Source: Geomonas silvestris (GTDB taxonomy: Bacteria; Desulfobacterota; Desulfuromonadia; Geobacterales; Geobacteraceae). Taken from it: 64,000 nucleotides of DNA. The notes beneath the pieces are model-generated. The model was not told where the DNA came from, did not search any database, and worked only from the letters and a program-made list of their open reading frames with translations. Shown in pieces: positions 50,887-59,900 of the stretch (positions are counted from its first letter, which is position 1; each line of letters begins with the position of its first letter). The translations under genes were made by a program, and so were the position numbers. The stretch is from assembly GCF_014193515.1 (NCBI RefSeq), contig NZ_BLXX01000001.1:372001-436000 (forward strand). Direction: 5' to 3'.

Positions 50887-52068
50887 CTAAAACTCGCGCA
50901 GGTACTCGATGTAGCCCGCGTAATTGCGGGCGGTCTCGGCAATGGAGTCGCCGCCGAACTTTTCCATGAAGGCGTTGGCCACCTCGATGGCAACCACGGC
51001 CTCGGCGACAACCGAGGCAGCCGGCACCGCGCAGACGTCGGAGCGCTCCACGGTGGCCTCGAAGGGCTCCTTGGTAACGATATCCACCGACTGCAGCGGG
51101 GTGTACAGGGTCGGGATCGGCTTCATGGCGCCGCGCACCACGATCTCCTCGCCGTTGGTGATGCCCCCTTCGAGGCCGCCGGCGTTGTTGGTGGTGCGGT
51201 AGAAGCCGGTCTGCTCGCCGCGCAAAACCCGCTGCGGATCGAAGAAGAGCTCGTCGTGCACCTGGGAGCCGGGTTTCCGGGCCGCCTCGAACCCGATCCC
51301 TACCTCGACCCCCTTGAAGGCCTGGATGCTCATCAGCGCAGCGGAAAGCCGGGCGTCGAGCCGGCGGTCCCACTGCACATGGCTCCCAAGGCCCACCGGC
51401 GCCCCGGTTACCCGCACCTCCACGACGCCGCCCAGGCTGTCCCCCTTGGCCTTGGCCTGATCGATCAACTCGATCATGCGGGTCTCGGCCTCGGTGTCGT
51501 AGGTGTACAAAGGCGAAACGGCGATCAGGTGTTGCAGCTCCTTAAGACTCACCTCGGGACGCGTGGCGGTGATGCCGCAGAGTTCAACGACGCATCCGGT
51601 GACCGCGATGCCGAAGCGGTTCAGGTAGCTCTTGGCGACCGCCCCGACCGCCACACGGACCGCGGTCTCGCGGGCGCTGGAGCGCTCCAGGATGTTGCGC
51701 ACGTCGTGGTGCTGGTACTTGAGCGCACCGGGCAGGTCCGCGTGTCCCGGCCGGGCGCGGGTCACGGCGATACTGGGGTCGCGGTGCTCCTCCAGGGGGG
51801 ACATCCGTTTTTCCCAGTTCACCCAGTCCGAGTTTTCCACCACGAGCGTGACCGGCGAGCCGAGCGTCTCCCCCCAGCGTACCCCGGAAAGAAGCCGTGC
51901 CTTGTCCGTCTCGATCAGCATCCGTCCGCCGCGGCCGTACCCCCCCTGCCTGCGCGCCAGGTGCTGGTTGATCTCGCTCTCGCTCAGTTTAAGCCCCGCG
52001 GGAAGCCCTTCCACGATGGCCGTCAACTGCGGCCCGTGCGACTCGCCGGCCGTTAAATATCTCAACAT
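50887..52068 (-). CDS. aroC: Chorismate synthase
   Basis: A 393-residue FMN-dependent enzyme that makes chorismate from EPSP. The signatures [32 protein letters not shown] and [11 protein letters not shown] are intact, and the length is normal. AGGA precedes the ATG. It opens the aro part of the operon behind pilQ and the lipoprotein gene; the 80-base gap to aroKB contains the palindrome GGCCGATCGGCC (50839-50850). Product feeds aromatic amino acids and MqnA. Confidence 0.97.
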   Translation of the reverse strand: MLRYLTAGESHGPQLTAIVEGLPAGLKLSESEINQHLARRQGGYGRGGRMLIETDKARLLSGVRWGETLGSPVTLVVENSDWVNWEKRMSPLEEHRDPSIAVTRARPGHADLPGALKYQHHDVRNILERSSARETAVRVAVGAVAKSYLNRFGIAVTGCVVELCGITATRPEVSLKELQHLIAVSPLYTYDTEAETRMIELIDQAKAKGDSLGGVVEVRVTGAPVGLGSHVQWDRRLDARLSAALMSIQAFKGVEVGIGFEAARKPGSQVHDELFFDPQRVLRGEQTGFYRTTNNAGGLEGGITNGEEIVVRGAMKPIPTLYTPLQSVDIVTKEPFEATVERSDVCAVPAASVVAEAVVAIEVANAFMEKFGGDSIAETARNYAGYIEYLREF

Positions 52069-52145
52069 AGTCGTTCCTACCTTGTCTAAAGCGTGCCGTT
52101 TTAAGGGAAGGTCACAGAGTACACGATTTTCGCGTCTAAACCAAA

Positions 52146-52172
52146 CAAATGCCAGGGGGTACCTGGCATTTG
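52146..52172 (-). terminator. Hairpin between the pil and aro genes
   Basis: CAAATGCCAGG-gggta-CCTGGCATTTG is a perfect 11-bp inverted repeat, 43 bases past the lipoprotein stop on the minus strand. The T-run is short (TTTGG), so termination may be partial, allowing read-through into aroC. Confidence 0.65.
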
Positions 52173-52214
52173 TCGAGCGTAAGGCTTCGTTAACAGCAAG
52201 CTATAGGGCCTGCA

Positions 52215-52946
52215 TCAAAGGGCGGTGAAGGTGATGGCAGTGACACCCGTTTTGGAAAGATTGGTCGTGGTGTCGGTCACGGTCCAGGTGATGACACGGT
52301 TGTAGCTACCGGCAACGGTAGGAGCCGCAAAAACGATAGTCGCCCCAGGGAACGAAGCTTTACCGTCGGAATCGGTAGCAGTGCTGTTGGCGTTCAGGGT
52401 TACGGCATCAAGGGGGTTGTCGGAGTGTGCGGTAATCGTCAAGATATGACCATTCACATCGTTGCCGATAGGATCTTTCACGATCGCAAATGCAGTCGCA
52501 CTCGGCAGATTCACGGTCAGTGCGGTGTTAACCAGAGTCGTCAGAGCAGTGCTGGGCGCGGAGGGCGGCGTAAGGGAAATCGTCCTGCCGGTCACGTCCA
52601 GCGAACTGAAATTCTGGAGGTCACCGGTTTTTACCATAACCGTAACGCTCTGAGTGCCGTTAAGAACCAGGCCCGCCAGCGGGATGGCAAGCGTGATCTG
52701 GCCGCTGTTGTTGGTGGGGTGGGCTCCGAGGTCATATAAGGTATTGCCGACCAACACAGAGAAGCTGATGTTCACCCCGATGAGGTTCGTTGTATTCGGG
52801 TTGGTATAGGTCGCAGTAGCGTTGATCATCGAGCCCTGAAGTTCGGTAGTCAGCGCCAGGCTGCCGTTGAGACCGTTGCCGCCGCAGGAGCTCAGGAAAA
52901 GGGAGGCAATCAACAGGATCGGAGCTAAAAGGTTTTTCAATTTCAT
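52215..52946 (-). CDS. Lipoprotein downstream of pilQ, Ig-like strands
   Basis: A 243-residue lipoprotein. The signal peptide has lipobox LFLSSC (Cys near 21). The rest is rich in Thr, Asn, Ser and Val with alternating strands, resembling two bacterial Ig-like (Big) domains (SVLVGNTLYDLGAHPTNNSG..., then DPIGNDVNGHILTITA...). GGAG precedes the ATG. It follows pilQ by 66 bases and may sit in the outer membrane near the secretin; function is unknown. Confidence 0.82.
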   Translation of the reverse strand: MKLKNLLAPILLIASLFLSSCGGNGLNGSLALTTELQGSMINATATYTNPNTTNLIGVNISFSVLVGNTLYDLGAHPTNNSGQITLAIPLAGLVLNGTQSVTVMVKTGDLQNFSSLDVTGRTISLTPPSAPSTALTTLVNTALTVNLPSATAFAIVKDPIGNDVNGHILTITAHSDNPLDAVTLNANSTATDSDGKASFPGATIVFAAPTVAGSYNRVITWTVTDTTTNLSKTGVTAITFTAL

Positions 52947-53012
52947 AAGTTCTCCAGTAGGGCCCGGGGTACCCCGGAAATAGCAATTAAGACTGTTGTT
53001 CGTTCAACTCCG

Positions 53013-55919
53013 TCACTGAATCAGCTTGGGTGTAATGAATATGAGCAGTTCGGTCTTGGTCTTCGTCTTGGAATTCGATTTGAACAGCCAGCCCAAAAGC
53101 GGGATGTCGGCCAGGAACGGCACACCGGTATCGGACTCGGTGTCGCTGTCCACGTAGATGCCGCCGATGACGGTGGTCTCGCCGTTGGCGACCACGAGTT
53201 CGGTAGTGGCCTCTTTCTTGTTGATCGGCGGCGGCGAGCCGGTACCCGGAGAGTTGTTGCTCGCCTTGATCTTCATGCTGACGGAACCGTCGGCGGTGAT
53301 GTGCGGGGTCACCTCGAGGGTGAGCGCCGCCTCCACGAACTCGGTCTTGGTCCCTTCAGCGGAAGTGGTCTGGTAGGGGATCGACTGCCCCTGGGAGATC
53401 TTCGCGGCCTTGTTGTTGAGGGTCACGACCTTCGGGGTGGAGATGATCTTCACCTGCCCGATGGTAGCGGCGGCAGCCAGGCGCATGTCGATCTGGATGT
53501 TGCTGGTCAGCTTGCCGAACGACACCCCCATGCCGATCCCGCCGGAGCCGGTGGTCCCGGGGCCGGCGGTGGAAACCACACCGCCGAAGGTGGTATCGAG
53601 GGAGTTGATCCCGAGGGTGGAAGCCGAGCCGTCTTTGTAGCTGAGCCCCCACTGAACGCCCAGATCGCGGGTGAAGGTGCTGGTCGCCTCGACGATGCGG
53701 GCCTCGATCATCACCTGTTTCTCGGGGGTGTCGAGGTTCCTCAGCAGGGCGCGCATCTCGTCGAGCGCAGTCTGAATGTCTTTTACGATCACCCGGCTGG
53801 TACGGTCGTCTTTGGTGATGGTACCCCGGTCGCTCTTCAGCGCGGCGAACTGGGTAGCGACGTCGGAGGTCGAGGCGTAGTTCACCTCGAACACCATGGT
53901 GCGCAGCTCCATGCCGCGTTCGGCGGCCTTCTTGGCGGCCAGTTCCTCGTCGGCCTGAGTCTGGATCTTCGCCTTGGGCTTGATCTGGACGATGTTCCCT
54001 TCGCGCTGCATCCCGAGCCCTTTGGCGTCCAGGATCACATCGAGCGCCTGGTCCCAGGGGACATTCACCAGCTTGATACTGATGGTGCCGGTAACGTCGT
54101 CGGCGATCAGGAAGTTCAGGTTGCTGACCTCGGCGATCAGCTGGAAGATCTTGCGGATATCGGCATCGGAGAACTCGAGGGTGACCCGGCGCCCCTTGTA
54201 CACCTTCTTGGTGGCGTGCTGCACCGTGGGGATCTCGGTCACCATGTCGTCCTGACGCGGAGCCGGCAACAGCTCATCGGCCACCTGCGGCTCGGCCGGC
54301 TGCGCCTCGCGAGCACGCACCGGAGCGGCCGGAAGCTTGGCGGCAGGGAGCGGTCCCGGGTTGGTGACGTCCCAGAACAGCATGTCCCCTTCCTGGCGCA
54401 CGGTGAAGGGCGGGTTGCCGCGCAGCCGCACCAGGAGCTTCGCCACGTTGCTCCCCTTCACCTTCACCTGGTACGGGGTCACCGAAAGGACCGGGGAGCC
54501 GAACTGGGCGGTGTCCAGAGCGCGCTGCAGTTTCTTGGGGACCTGGCAGTTGGCGATGCTCAGGGAGAGCCCCTGTGCGCCGCGCACCGGCTTGCCGGCC
54601 TCGCAGCCGCCGGAGAGTTTCATGGTGATGCGGGAAACGCCGTCGACCACGTTGAAATCGAGCGACTCCAGGGTCCCCTTGCCGTGGGCGGCAGCGGCCA
54701 CCGCTGCGGCCTTGTGGGACTTGGGAGCGGGTTTTACCGCAGGCGCCGCCTGCTCGGGAGCAGCCGCGGGAGCGGCAACCGGTTTGGCTACCGGAACTAC
54801 CGGCGCGGCCTCTGCTGCAGCGGCGGCAACCGGAGCTGCCGGGGCGGCCTTCAGGGCCGGAGCAGGCTTGCCTGCGGCAGCACCCAGGCGAACCTTGAGC
54901 CCCGCGTCGGTCTTCACCACGTCAAAGGCCGGCGTTTTCTCCTCGGTGGCATCCAGGACGATGCGCAGCTTGTCGGGGGTGCTCCCGATGCGGACGTTGG
55001 CGATTCCCAGCGCGCCCACCGGCACCACCTTCTGCCCCAGGGCGTTCTTCACCCCGAAGAGGTCGACCACGATCCGGTCCGGCTTGGCGAGTTTGAAGGA
55101 GTTGAAGGTAAGGACGCCACCAGCGACCGCAAGCTCGACCCCATCGGCGCCGGTGTTGACCGCGGTCAGGCGCCGGCCGCCCTGCTGGGCGGCACCCTGC
55201 GGGGCCGTCTCGCTCACCAGGGAGCCGGCGGCGACGCCAGCGGCGGAGGCCACGGCGGCAGGATGGTCGGCGGGTTTTTCCGGTGCCGCGGGGGAACTCG
55301 CCGGGTCGGCGGCGGCAGGCTTGGCCGGATCAGCTGCCGGGGCGGTTTCGGCGGCAGCGGCGGCCGGTGCTTCGGCAGGAAGGCTCTTCTCTTCGATGCG
55401 CGCCTCGGCAAGCGGCGGCTCCTTAGCCTCCAGAGCCGGCGCCGGTTTCACCTCGGCAGGCGCGGCCTTGGCCTCGGGGGCCACCATCGAGACGATCAGC
55501 TTGGTCTTGTCCGCGGGGTCGGTGGCGACCATGAAGTCCGCGTCCTTGACAAGGGAGACCTCCACCCGGGTCAGGACCCCGCCACCCACCGGCTGGCGCA
55601 AAACGTCGATGCGCCGCACGTTGCCGCGGTTCACGTCGAACGACGAGGCGACCTGGCCGGGATCGGTCTGGGAGATGTCCACGACCACCTTGGCTGGCTC
55701 CCCTGCCTTGTAGGAGGTGTAGGTAAAGGGCTTGTCGCTGGCCAGCTCGATCCGGGAAGCGTCAGGTGAAACCGTCACCGAGCGCAGGGTGGCGAAGCCG
55801 GTGCTTGCCGTGCTTGGCTCGTTGGCCGCCGACATCCGTTTGACACAGCCGGCAGATGACATGACCAACATGCTGAGTGCCATGGAAACACATATGACTC
55901 TGCTCGGAAACACTCTCAT
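53013..55919 (-). CDS. pilQ: Type IV pilus secretin PilQ
   Basis: A 968-residue outer-membrane secretin through which the pilus passes. It has a signal with lipobox-like SSAGC (Cys near 25), so it may be lipidated. AMIN-type domains lie at about 47-145, 250-345 and 415-505, separated by long Ala/Pro/Glu linkers. An STN domain (about 570-640, LEFSDADIRKIFQLIAE) and the secretin core (about 690-968, IGQVKIISTPKVVTLNN, VPFLADIPLLGWLFK) follow. AAGGAG lies 8 bases before the ATG. It follows pilP. Confidence 0.96.
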   Translation of the reverse strand: MRVFPSRVICVSMALSMLVMSSAGCVKRMSAANEPSTASTGFATLRSVTVSPDASRIELASDKPFTYTSYKAGEPAKVVVDISQTDPGQVASSFDVNRGNVRRIDVLRQPVGGGVLTRVEVSLVKDADFMVATDPADKTKLIVSMVAPEAKAAPAEVKPAPALEAKEPPLAEARIEEKSLPAEAPAAAAAETAPAADPAKPAAADPASSPAAPEKPADHPAAVASAAGVAAGSLVSETAPQGAAQQGGRRLTAVNTGADGVELAVAGGVLTFNSFKLAKPDRIVVDLFGVKNALGQKVVPVGALGIANVRIGSTPDKLRIVLDATEEKTPAFDVVKTDAGLKVRLGAAAGKPAPALKAAPAAPVAAAAAEAAPVVPVAKPVAAPAAAPEQAAPAVKPAPKSHKAAAVAAAAHGKGTLESLDFNVVDGVSRITMKLSGGCEAGKPVRGAQGLSLSIANCQVPKKLQRALDTAQFGSPVLSVTPYQVKVKGSNVAKLLVRLRGNPPFTVRQEGDMLFWDVTNPGPLPAAKLPAAPVRAREAQPAEPQVADELLPAPRQDDMVTEIPTVQHATKKVYKGRRVTLEFSDADIRKIFQLIAEVSNLNFLIADDVTGTISIKLVNVPWDQALDVILDAKGLGMQREGNIVQIKPKAKIQTQADEELAAKKAAERGMELRTMVFEVNYASTSDVATQFAALKSDRGTITKDDRTSRVIVKDIQTALDEMRALLRNLDTPEKQVMIEARIVEATSTFTRDLGVQWGLSYKDGSASTLGINSLDTTFGGVVSTAGPGTTGSGGIGMGVSFGKLTSNIQIDMRLAAAATIGQVKIISTPKVVTLNNKAAKISQGQSIPYQTTSAEGTKTEFVEAALTLEVTPHITADGSVSMKIKASNNSPGTGSPPPINKKEATTELVVANGETTVIGGIYVDSDTESDTGVPFLADIPLLGWLFKSNSKTKTKTELLIFITPKLIQ

Positions 55920-55931
55920 CAGAAACGCTCC

Positions 55932-56492
55932 TTACCTTTTCTTGGCCAGCGTAAGTACGATGGTTCTCTTGTGGATCTTGCCCCGGTCGCCCTTGAAGGT
56001 CTCCACCACCTCGACACTGTTTGCCGTAATCCTGGTGATGCGGCCGTTGCCGGAACCAAGCTGCATCCCGGTCTGCACCACGTACCCCTTGCCCGTGGGG
56101 TCGATGATGAGGGCCCGGTTCTCCTTGAGCCCGGCGATGATGCCGGACACTTTGAACTTGCTCGTCTCGAAGCTCTGGATCGGCAGCACGTCCTCGCGGG
56201 GACGCACGACCGGCGCCTCGCCCGCCTTGGGCTGCGGCGTCGCCAGCACCGGGGCGTAGGGTTTGAAGGGGTCGGTGCGCCGCGCGAAGTCGAGCTGGTT
56301 GCTCCTGGTGGCGCTGGAGACGGCCTTTTGCACCGGTGCAGCCGGAGCCTGAGCCGGCGTGGGCTTGGCGGGCGTTGCCGGCTTCGGGGGCGCAGGCTGC
56401 TGCGGCTTGTCCTCGGTTTTGGAACACCCGGCCCAGATAAGGGAGGCCAGCGCTGCGACGATGAGCAGCCTGTTACTTGGGTTTCTTTTCAT
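55932..56492 (-). CDS. pilP: Type IV pilus assembly lipoprotein PilP
   Basis: A 186-residue inner-membrane lipoprotein with lipobox SLIWAGC (Cys near 23), a disordered Pro/Ala/Lys region (25-60) and a C-terminal PilP beta-domain (FKVSGIIAGLKENRALIIDPTGKGYVV). PilP links the PilMNO platform to the PilQ secretin. Its start overlaps the pilO stop by 20 bases; pilQ begins 12 bases after it. Confidence 0.95.
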   Translation of the reverse strand: MKRNPSNRLLIVAALASLIWAGCSKTEDKPQQPAPPKPATPAKPTPAQAPAAPVQKAVSSATRSNQLDFARRTDPFKPYAPVLATPQPKAGEAPVVRPREDVLPIQSFETSKFKVSGIIAGLKENRALIIDPTGKGYVVQTGMQLGSGNGRITRITANSVEVVETFKGDRGKIHKRTIVLTLAKKR

Positions 56493-57072
56493 CCTTGATC
56501 TCTTTTTTGTCGAGGAATCGGAAGGTGGTGGCCAGGCAGTTGACCTTTACCGTGGTGCGGCCGTTGGCGGCCTTGATATCGGAGAAGCTTACGTTGTTGA
56601 TGTTGACGATGCGCGGCAGCTTGCTCACCGCGACGAAGAACTCGGCCACGTTGAAGAAGGTCCCCGAAACGGCGATGTCCACCGGGACCTCGGCGTAGAA
56701 GTCCTTGGGGACCTCCGGCTTGGGCCTGAAGAGCAGGAACTCGAGCCCGGCCCCTTTCCCCGCGCTGGAGATGCTGGTGAGCAGCGAGGGGATCTCCTTC
56801 TGGTTCGGAAGCTCGGTGAGGGCAGCCTCGAGATCCTTCTTGAGCTGCTCGTACTCGGCCTTGTAGCGCGGCAGGTTGTTGGCGATGCGCCGGTTGTCCT
56901 GGATCTGGCGCTGCAGATCCTCAAGCTTGTTCTGGAGCTCGCGGTAGGCGTCCATCTTGGGCTTGTACAGACCGTAGAAGAGCCCGGCTCCTTCGAGCAA
57001 CAGCACCAGCACCAGGAGGGCCACCCTCTGCTTGAGCGGGAGTTTGAGAACCTTTTCTATCTGTGGATCCAT
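56473..57072 (-). CDS. pilO: Type IV pilus assembly protein PilO
   Basis: A 199-residue bitopic inner-membrane protein. One membrane segment (about 15-35), a coiled coil (about 36-90) and a ferredoxin-like periplasmic domain (ISSAGKGAGLEFLLFRPKPE..., then YAEVPVDIAVSGTFFNVAEFF) match PilO. It forms heterodimers with PilN and contacts PilP. ATG at 57072 after a 69-base gap from pilN. Confidence 0.95.
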   Translation of the reverse strand: MDPQIEKVLKLPLKQRVALLVLVLLLEGAGLFYGLYKPKMDAYRELQNKLEDLQRQIQDNRRIANNLPRYKAEYEQLKKDLEAALTELPNQKEIPSLLTSISSAGKGAGLEFLLFRPKPEVPKDFYAEVPVDIAVSGTFFNVAEFFVAVSKLPRIVNINNVSFSDIKAANGRTTVKVNCLATTFRFLDKKEIKDEKKPK

Positions 57073-57141
57073 GGCAAAGCCTCAGCAACAAGAAGACGGT
57101 TGGTGTGTGACGCGGTGTAACGGTTGGGGACGGCCCCGGCG

Positions 57142-57684
57142 CTACGGCTTTTTCAGCTGGAAGACGATGTCGAACCGCTTGGCCAGTTCGCCGTTCACGG
57201 TGGCCTGTTCCGAGACCTGCAGTTCAACGTTGGTGAAGGCCCCGGTCGCCTGCAGGTTCTTCATGAATACCGCGATGAGCTCCTCGCTCAGGGCGAACCC
57301 GGAGATGCTCACGTTGCCGCCGCTTTCGGTGTACCTGGTAAGCCACAGCTTTTCGGGGACCGAATCGGACAGGGCTGCCAAGCGGCTCGCCGGTCCGGTC
57401 TTCTCCCGGCGCAGCTGGCCTAACACGTCGAGCTTCTTCTTCACCTCGGCCTGCAGTTTCTTGATGTTGTCGATGGTGCCGATCTTGGTCTTCAGGCTGC
57501 GCAGCTCGTTTTCGGAGGTTTCGATCTGGGTCGTGGTGGCAGAGATCTTCGCCATCAGCATGAAGTAGAGCAGGAGGCCGACCAGCAACACCCCGCCGAC
57601 CGAGAGGGCCAGGATCGAGACCTGCTGGCGGATGGTTTCTTTTTTCTTGGACGCCCTGACGGGCAGGAGGTTTATGCGAATCAT
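57142..57684 (-). CDS. pilN: Type IV pilus assembly protein PilN
   Basis: A 180-residue bitopic protein. The cytoplasmic N-terminus IRINLLPVR is the PilM-binding motif; a membrane segment (about 22-45), a coiled coil (46-90) and a periplasmic ferredoxin-like domain follow (KLWLTRYTESGGNVSISGFALSEE). It overlaps pilM by ATGA. Part of the PilMNO alignment complex. Confidence 0.96.
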   Translation of the reverse strand: MIRINLLPVRASKKKETIRQQVSILALSVGGVLLVGLLLYFMLMAKISATTTQIETSENELRSLKTKIGTIDNIKKLQAEVKKKLDVLGQLRREKTGPASRLAALSDSVPEKLWLTRYTESGGNVSISGFALSEELIAVFMKNLQATGAFTNVELQVSEQATVNGELAKRFDIVFQLKKP

Positions 57685-58730
57685 TTATCCCCGACCCTCC
57701 TTGTGGCAAGCCCCACGGCAACGGCCATCACCGGGGCGATCTCGTCGAGGAAGGCCGCGTCGAACTCCTTCTCGTTCACCGCGACCCGCAAAAACGGGTT
57801 CAAAAGTTCCACGGGCATGCCGAGTCTTTGCTGCACGGTCTCGACGAGCTGGGCGGTCTTCGCGCCGCCGCCTGAGAGGTACACCTTGCTGATGCGGTCC
57901 TCGCCGGCGGTCGAGTTGTAGAAGTCGAGCGAGCGGCGCATCTCGGTCGCCACCGTGTCGTTGACGCGCTGCAGGACCTCGGCAAGGCGCGGGTCCTCCA
58001 AGCGCGAGGCGATGAGCTTTTTGACCTCGGCCTGCTGGGTGTCGATGCCGAACTGCTTCTGGATCTCCTCGGTGTAGAGGCTCCCGCCCAACTGCACGTC
58101 GCGGGTGAAAAGAGAGACCCCGTCGCGCACCACGTTCAGGTTCATGATGCTGGCCCCCAGGTTGACCAGAGCCACCACCTCGTTCTCCACCCCGTAGTTG
58201 CTCTCGTAGGCGCTCTGCACGGCGAAGGCGTCCACGTCGACCACCACGAGCTTGAGCCCGGCCTCGGCAAACACGGTCAGGTAGTCGTTGATGATGTCCT
58301 TCTTGCTGGCAACCAACAGGACGTTCATCTTGGAGAGGTCCTGCTCGTCTGGCGAGAGGATCTCGAAGTCGACGTTCACGTCGTTGATGTCGAAGGGGAT
58401 GTACTGCTCGGCCTCCCAGTGGATCTGGTCCTCGAGCTCTTCGGCGGGCATCACCGGCAGCGAGATCTTTCTGATGATGACGGCGTTGCCGGAGATGGAG
58501 CAGGCGGCATCCTTCACCTTCACGTCGAGGCTTAAAAGGAGCTTCTTCACGGTCTCGACGATCGAGGAGCTGTCCATCAGGGTGTTGTCGACGATGGCCT
58601 CGGGAGGGAGCGGGAGCACGCCGACGTTTTGCAGCTGCCAGCCCCCCTTGAGCTCACGCAACTGGACCAGCTTCACGGCGCTCGAGCCGATGTCCACTCC
58701 CACAATGTCCTTGTTCTTGGCGAAAAGCAT
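57681..58730 (-). CDS. pilM: Type IV pilus assembly ATPase-like PilM
   Basis: A 349-residue actin-like cytoplasmic protein that binds PilN. The ATP-fold motifs VGVDIGSSAVKLVQL (N-terminal phosphate 1) and VALVNLGASIMNLNVV (phosphate 2), plus VYLSGGGAKTAQLVE (adenosine), are visible. I prefer ATG 58730 (AGGA seven bases upstream) over the adjacent GTG 58733. It heads the pilMNOPQ set and begins 16 bases after the xre gene. Confidence 0.95.
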   Translation of the reverse strand: MLFAKNKDIVGVDIGSSAVKLVQLRELKGGWQLQNVGVLPLPPEAIVDNTLMDSSSIVETVKKLLLSLDVKVKDAACSISGNAVIIRKISLPVMPAEELEDQIHWEAEQYIPFDINDVNVDFEILSPDEQDLSKMNVLLVASKKDIINDYLTVFAEAGLKLVVVDVDAFAVQSAYESNYGVENEVVALVNLGASIMNLNVVRDGVSLFTRDVQLGGSLYTEEIQKQFGIDTQQAEVKKLIASRLEDPRLAEVLQRVNDTVATEMRRSLDFYNSTAGEDRISKVYLSGGGAKTAQLVETVQQRLGMPVELLNPFLRVAVNEKEFDAAFLDEIAPVMAVAVGLATRRVGDK

Positions 58731-58746
58731 CACGCGGTCCTATCCC

Positions 58747-58962
58747 CTAGTCCTGAAACACCTTGGTCTTCTCGGCGAGGGAGAACCCCAGGGCAAGCAG
58801 GATCTTGCGCTTGGTCTCCATTCTGCAGTCCTCGCCGCGCTCGATGCGGTCGATCGTGATGGGAGAGACGCCGGCCATACGGGCCAACTCGGCCTTGCTC
58901 ATCAGACGCTCTTCGCGCAACTTTTTGACGCTATTCGTGATCGTAACGGGCATGCGGTTCAC
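58747..58962 (-). CDS. Small Xre-type HTH regulator
   Basis: A 71-residue single-domain HTH protein: KLREERLMSKAELARMAGVSPITIDRIERGE spans helices 1-4 of the Cro/CI fold. It has no sensing domain. Start GTG at 58962 (AGGG upstream) or ATG at 58953. It precedes pilM by 16 bases on the same strand and is likely the first gene of the pil operon, so it may control pilus gene expression. The target is inferred. Confidence 0.85.
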   Translation of the reverse strand: MNRMPVTITNSVKKLREERLMSKAELARMAGVSPITIDRIERGEDCRMETKRKILLALGFSLAEKTKVFQD

Positions 58963-59275
58963 CTAGACCCTACGGATTTTGCGATACTTTTGCACCAAAT
59001 AGGAGATAAGTCAAGAAATTAATCCAAATTATATGTAATTATACTTTATTGTGGGTAATTGTCTTCTTTTTCGATCAAGAGAACTCACCCTGCCGACCGT
59101 GCCAGCCCCCTCCCCGCGGCGTTTCTTGGCGCTAGCACCCCTCAGGCTTCGCTTCGCCAGTGCTGCCGGCTCCCCGGCTCAGTCCTTCGCGGCAAGCGCA
59201 CCGGGCGGGGCACGATAACCTCTGCTGTGTATCGGAAGCGTGCTGAGGGACTCAAGGGGAAAGATGCCGGGAGGG
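58963..59275. other. 313-base gap upstream of xre-pilM
   Basis: No gene is seen. The 58980-59060 part is strongly AT-rich (runs such as ATTATATGTAATTATAC) and should hold the pil operon promoter on the minus strand. TTGACT occurs at 59014-59009 but without a good -10 box 17 bases on. The 59080-59275 part is GC-rich and featureless. Confidence 0.5.
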
Positions 59276-59890
59276 TCAGTAGGCGTAGAGCAGCGAAAGA
59301 CCGGCCTTTTCCCGGGGGGCGCCACCGACCCCTTTTACCGATATATTGAAAAGGGCCGGCACGTGCTGCGGGTGGATCCCCTCCTCCATCCCGGTCACCG
59401 GGCTCCCCGCGTCGAGCAGGTCGTTGCCGCCGGTGTCGGTGTTGCCGGGCACGGTATCGAGGATCTTCACGGTGACCCGGTAGCCGTCGGACTGGCCGAC
59501 GCCACCAAGGACGAAGGAGAAATCCGGGGAGAGTGCGGGGTCGGGGTTCAACTGCGCAGAGGAGCAGGAGCTCCAGGCGCTGGTAGGGGAGACCAGTTTC
59601 TGCTGCAGGCAGTTGTAGCCCGGCAGCCTCAGGCTGATCAGCGAGAACTCGTTTTGCAGGGTGCTTGCCGAGTCGGGGTTTTGCTGCAAAAGCCGCGGCA
59701 CCAGTTCCAGGGTCACCAGTTCCACGCCGCCGTGCGCCGCGGCGAGCGCCGTGCGGTAACGCTTCTGGCTCGCGGTAAGCTTGGTGCCGGCGCTCACGAT
59801 GTACAAGAGGGCGAGCGCGATGACCAGCGAGAGGGCCGTCAACATGAGCGCGGTTACCAGTGCGGCACCATTTTCACCTTTGAGGACCAT
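59276..59890 (-). CDS. PilX-like minor pilin assembly protein (copy 1)
   Basis: A 204-residue protein of the PilX N-terminal type: GAALVTALMLTALSLVIALALLYIV is a membrane helix preceded by a Gly-Ala cleavage-like site but lacking the usual Phe/Glu5, followed by a Gln/Arg-rich helix and a Ser/Thr-rich globular part. It ends LSLLYAY, much like the second copy (LSVVYEY). It is the last gene of the fimT-pilV-pilW-pilX set, 10 bases after pilW, and probably forms the pilus priming tip. Confidence 0.85.
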   Translation of the reverse strand: MVLKGENGAALVTALMLTALSLVIALALLYIVSAGTKLTASQKRYRTALAAAHGGVELVTLELVPRLLQQNPDSASTLQNEFSLISLRLPGYNCLQQKLVSPTSAWSSCSSAQLNPDPALSPDFSFVLGGVGQSDGYRVTVKILDTVPGNTDTGGNDLLDAGSPVTGMEEGIHPQHVPALFNISVKGVGGAPREKAGLSLLYAY

Positions 59891-59900
59891 GCCCCCTCCC

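Noticed and set aside
49211-51373. 720-residue version of the aroKB frame
   Set aside because: The first 189 residues are a shadow of aroC in another frame (Arg/Gly/His-rich, no family likeness); the true start is near 50806.
53301-55769. 822-residue open frame on the plus strand opposite pilQ
   Set aside because: Low-complexity Gly/Leu/Arg shadow of the AMIN and linker coding regions of pilQ.
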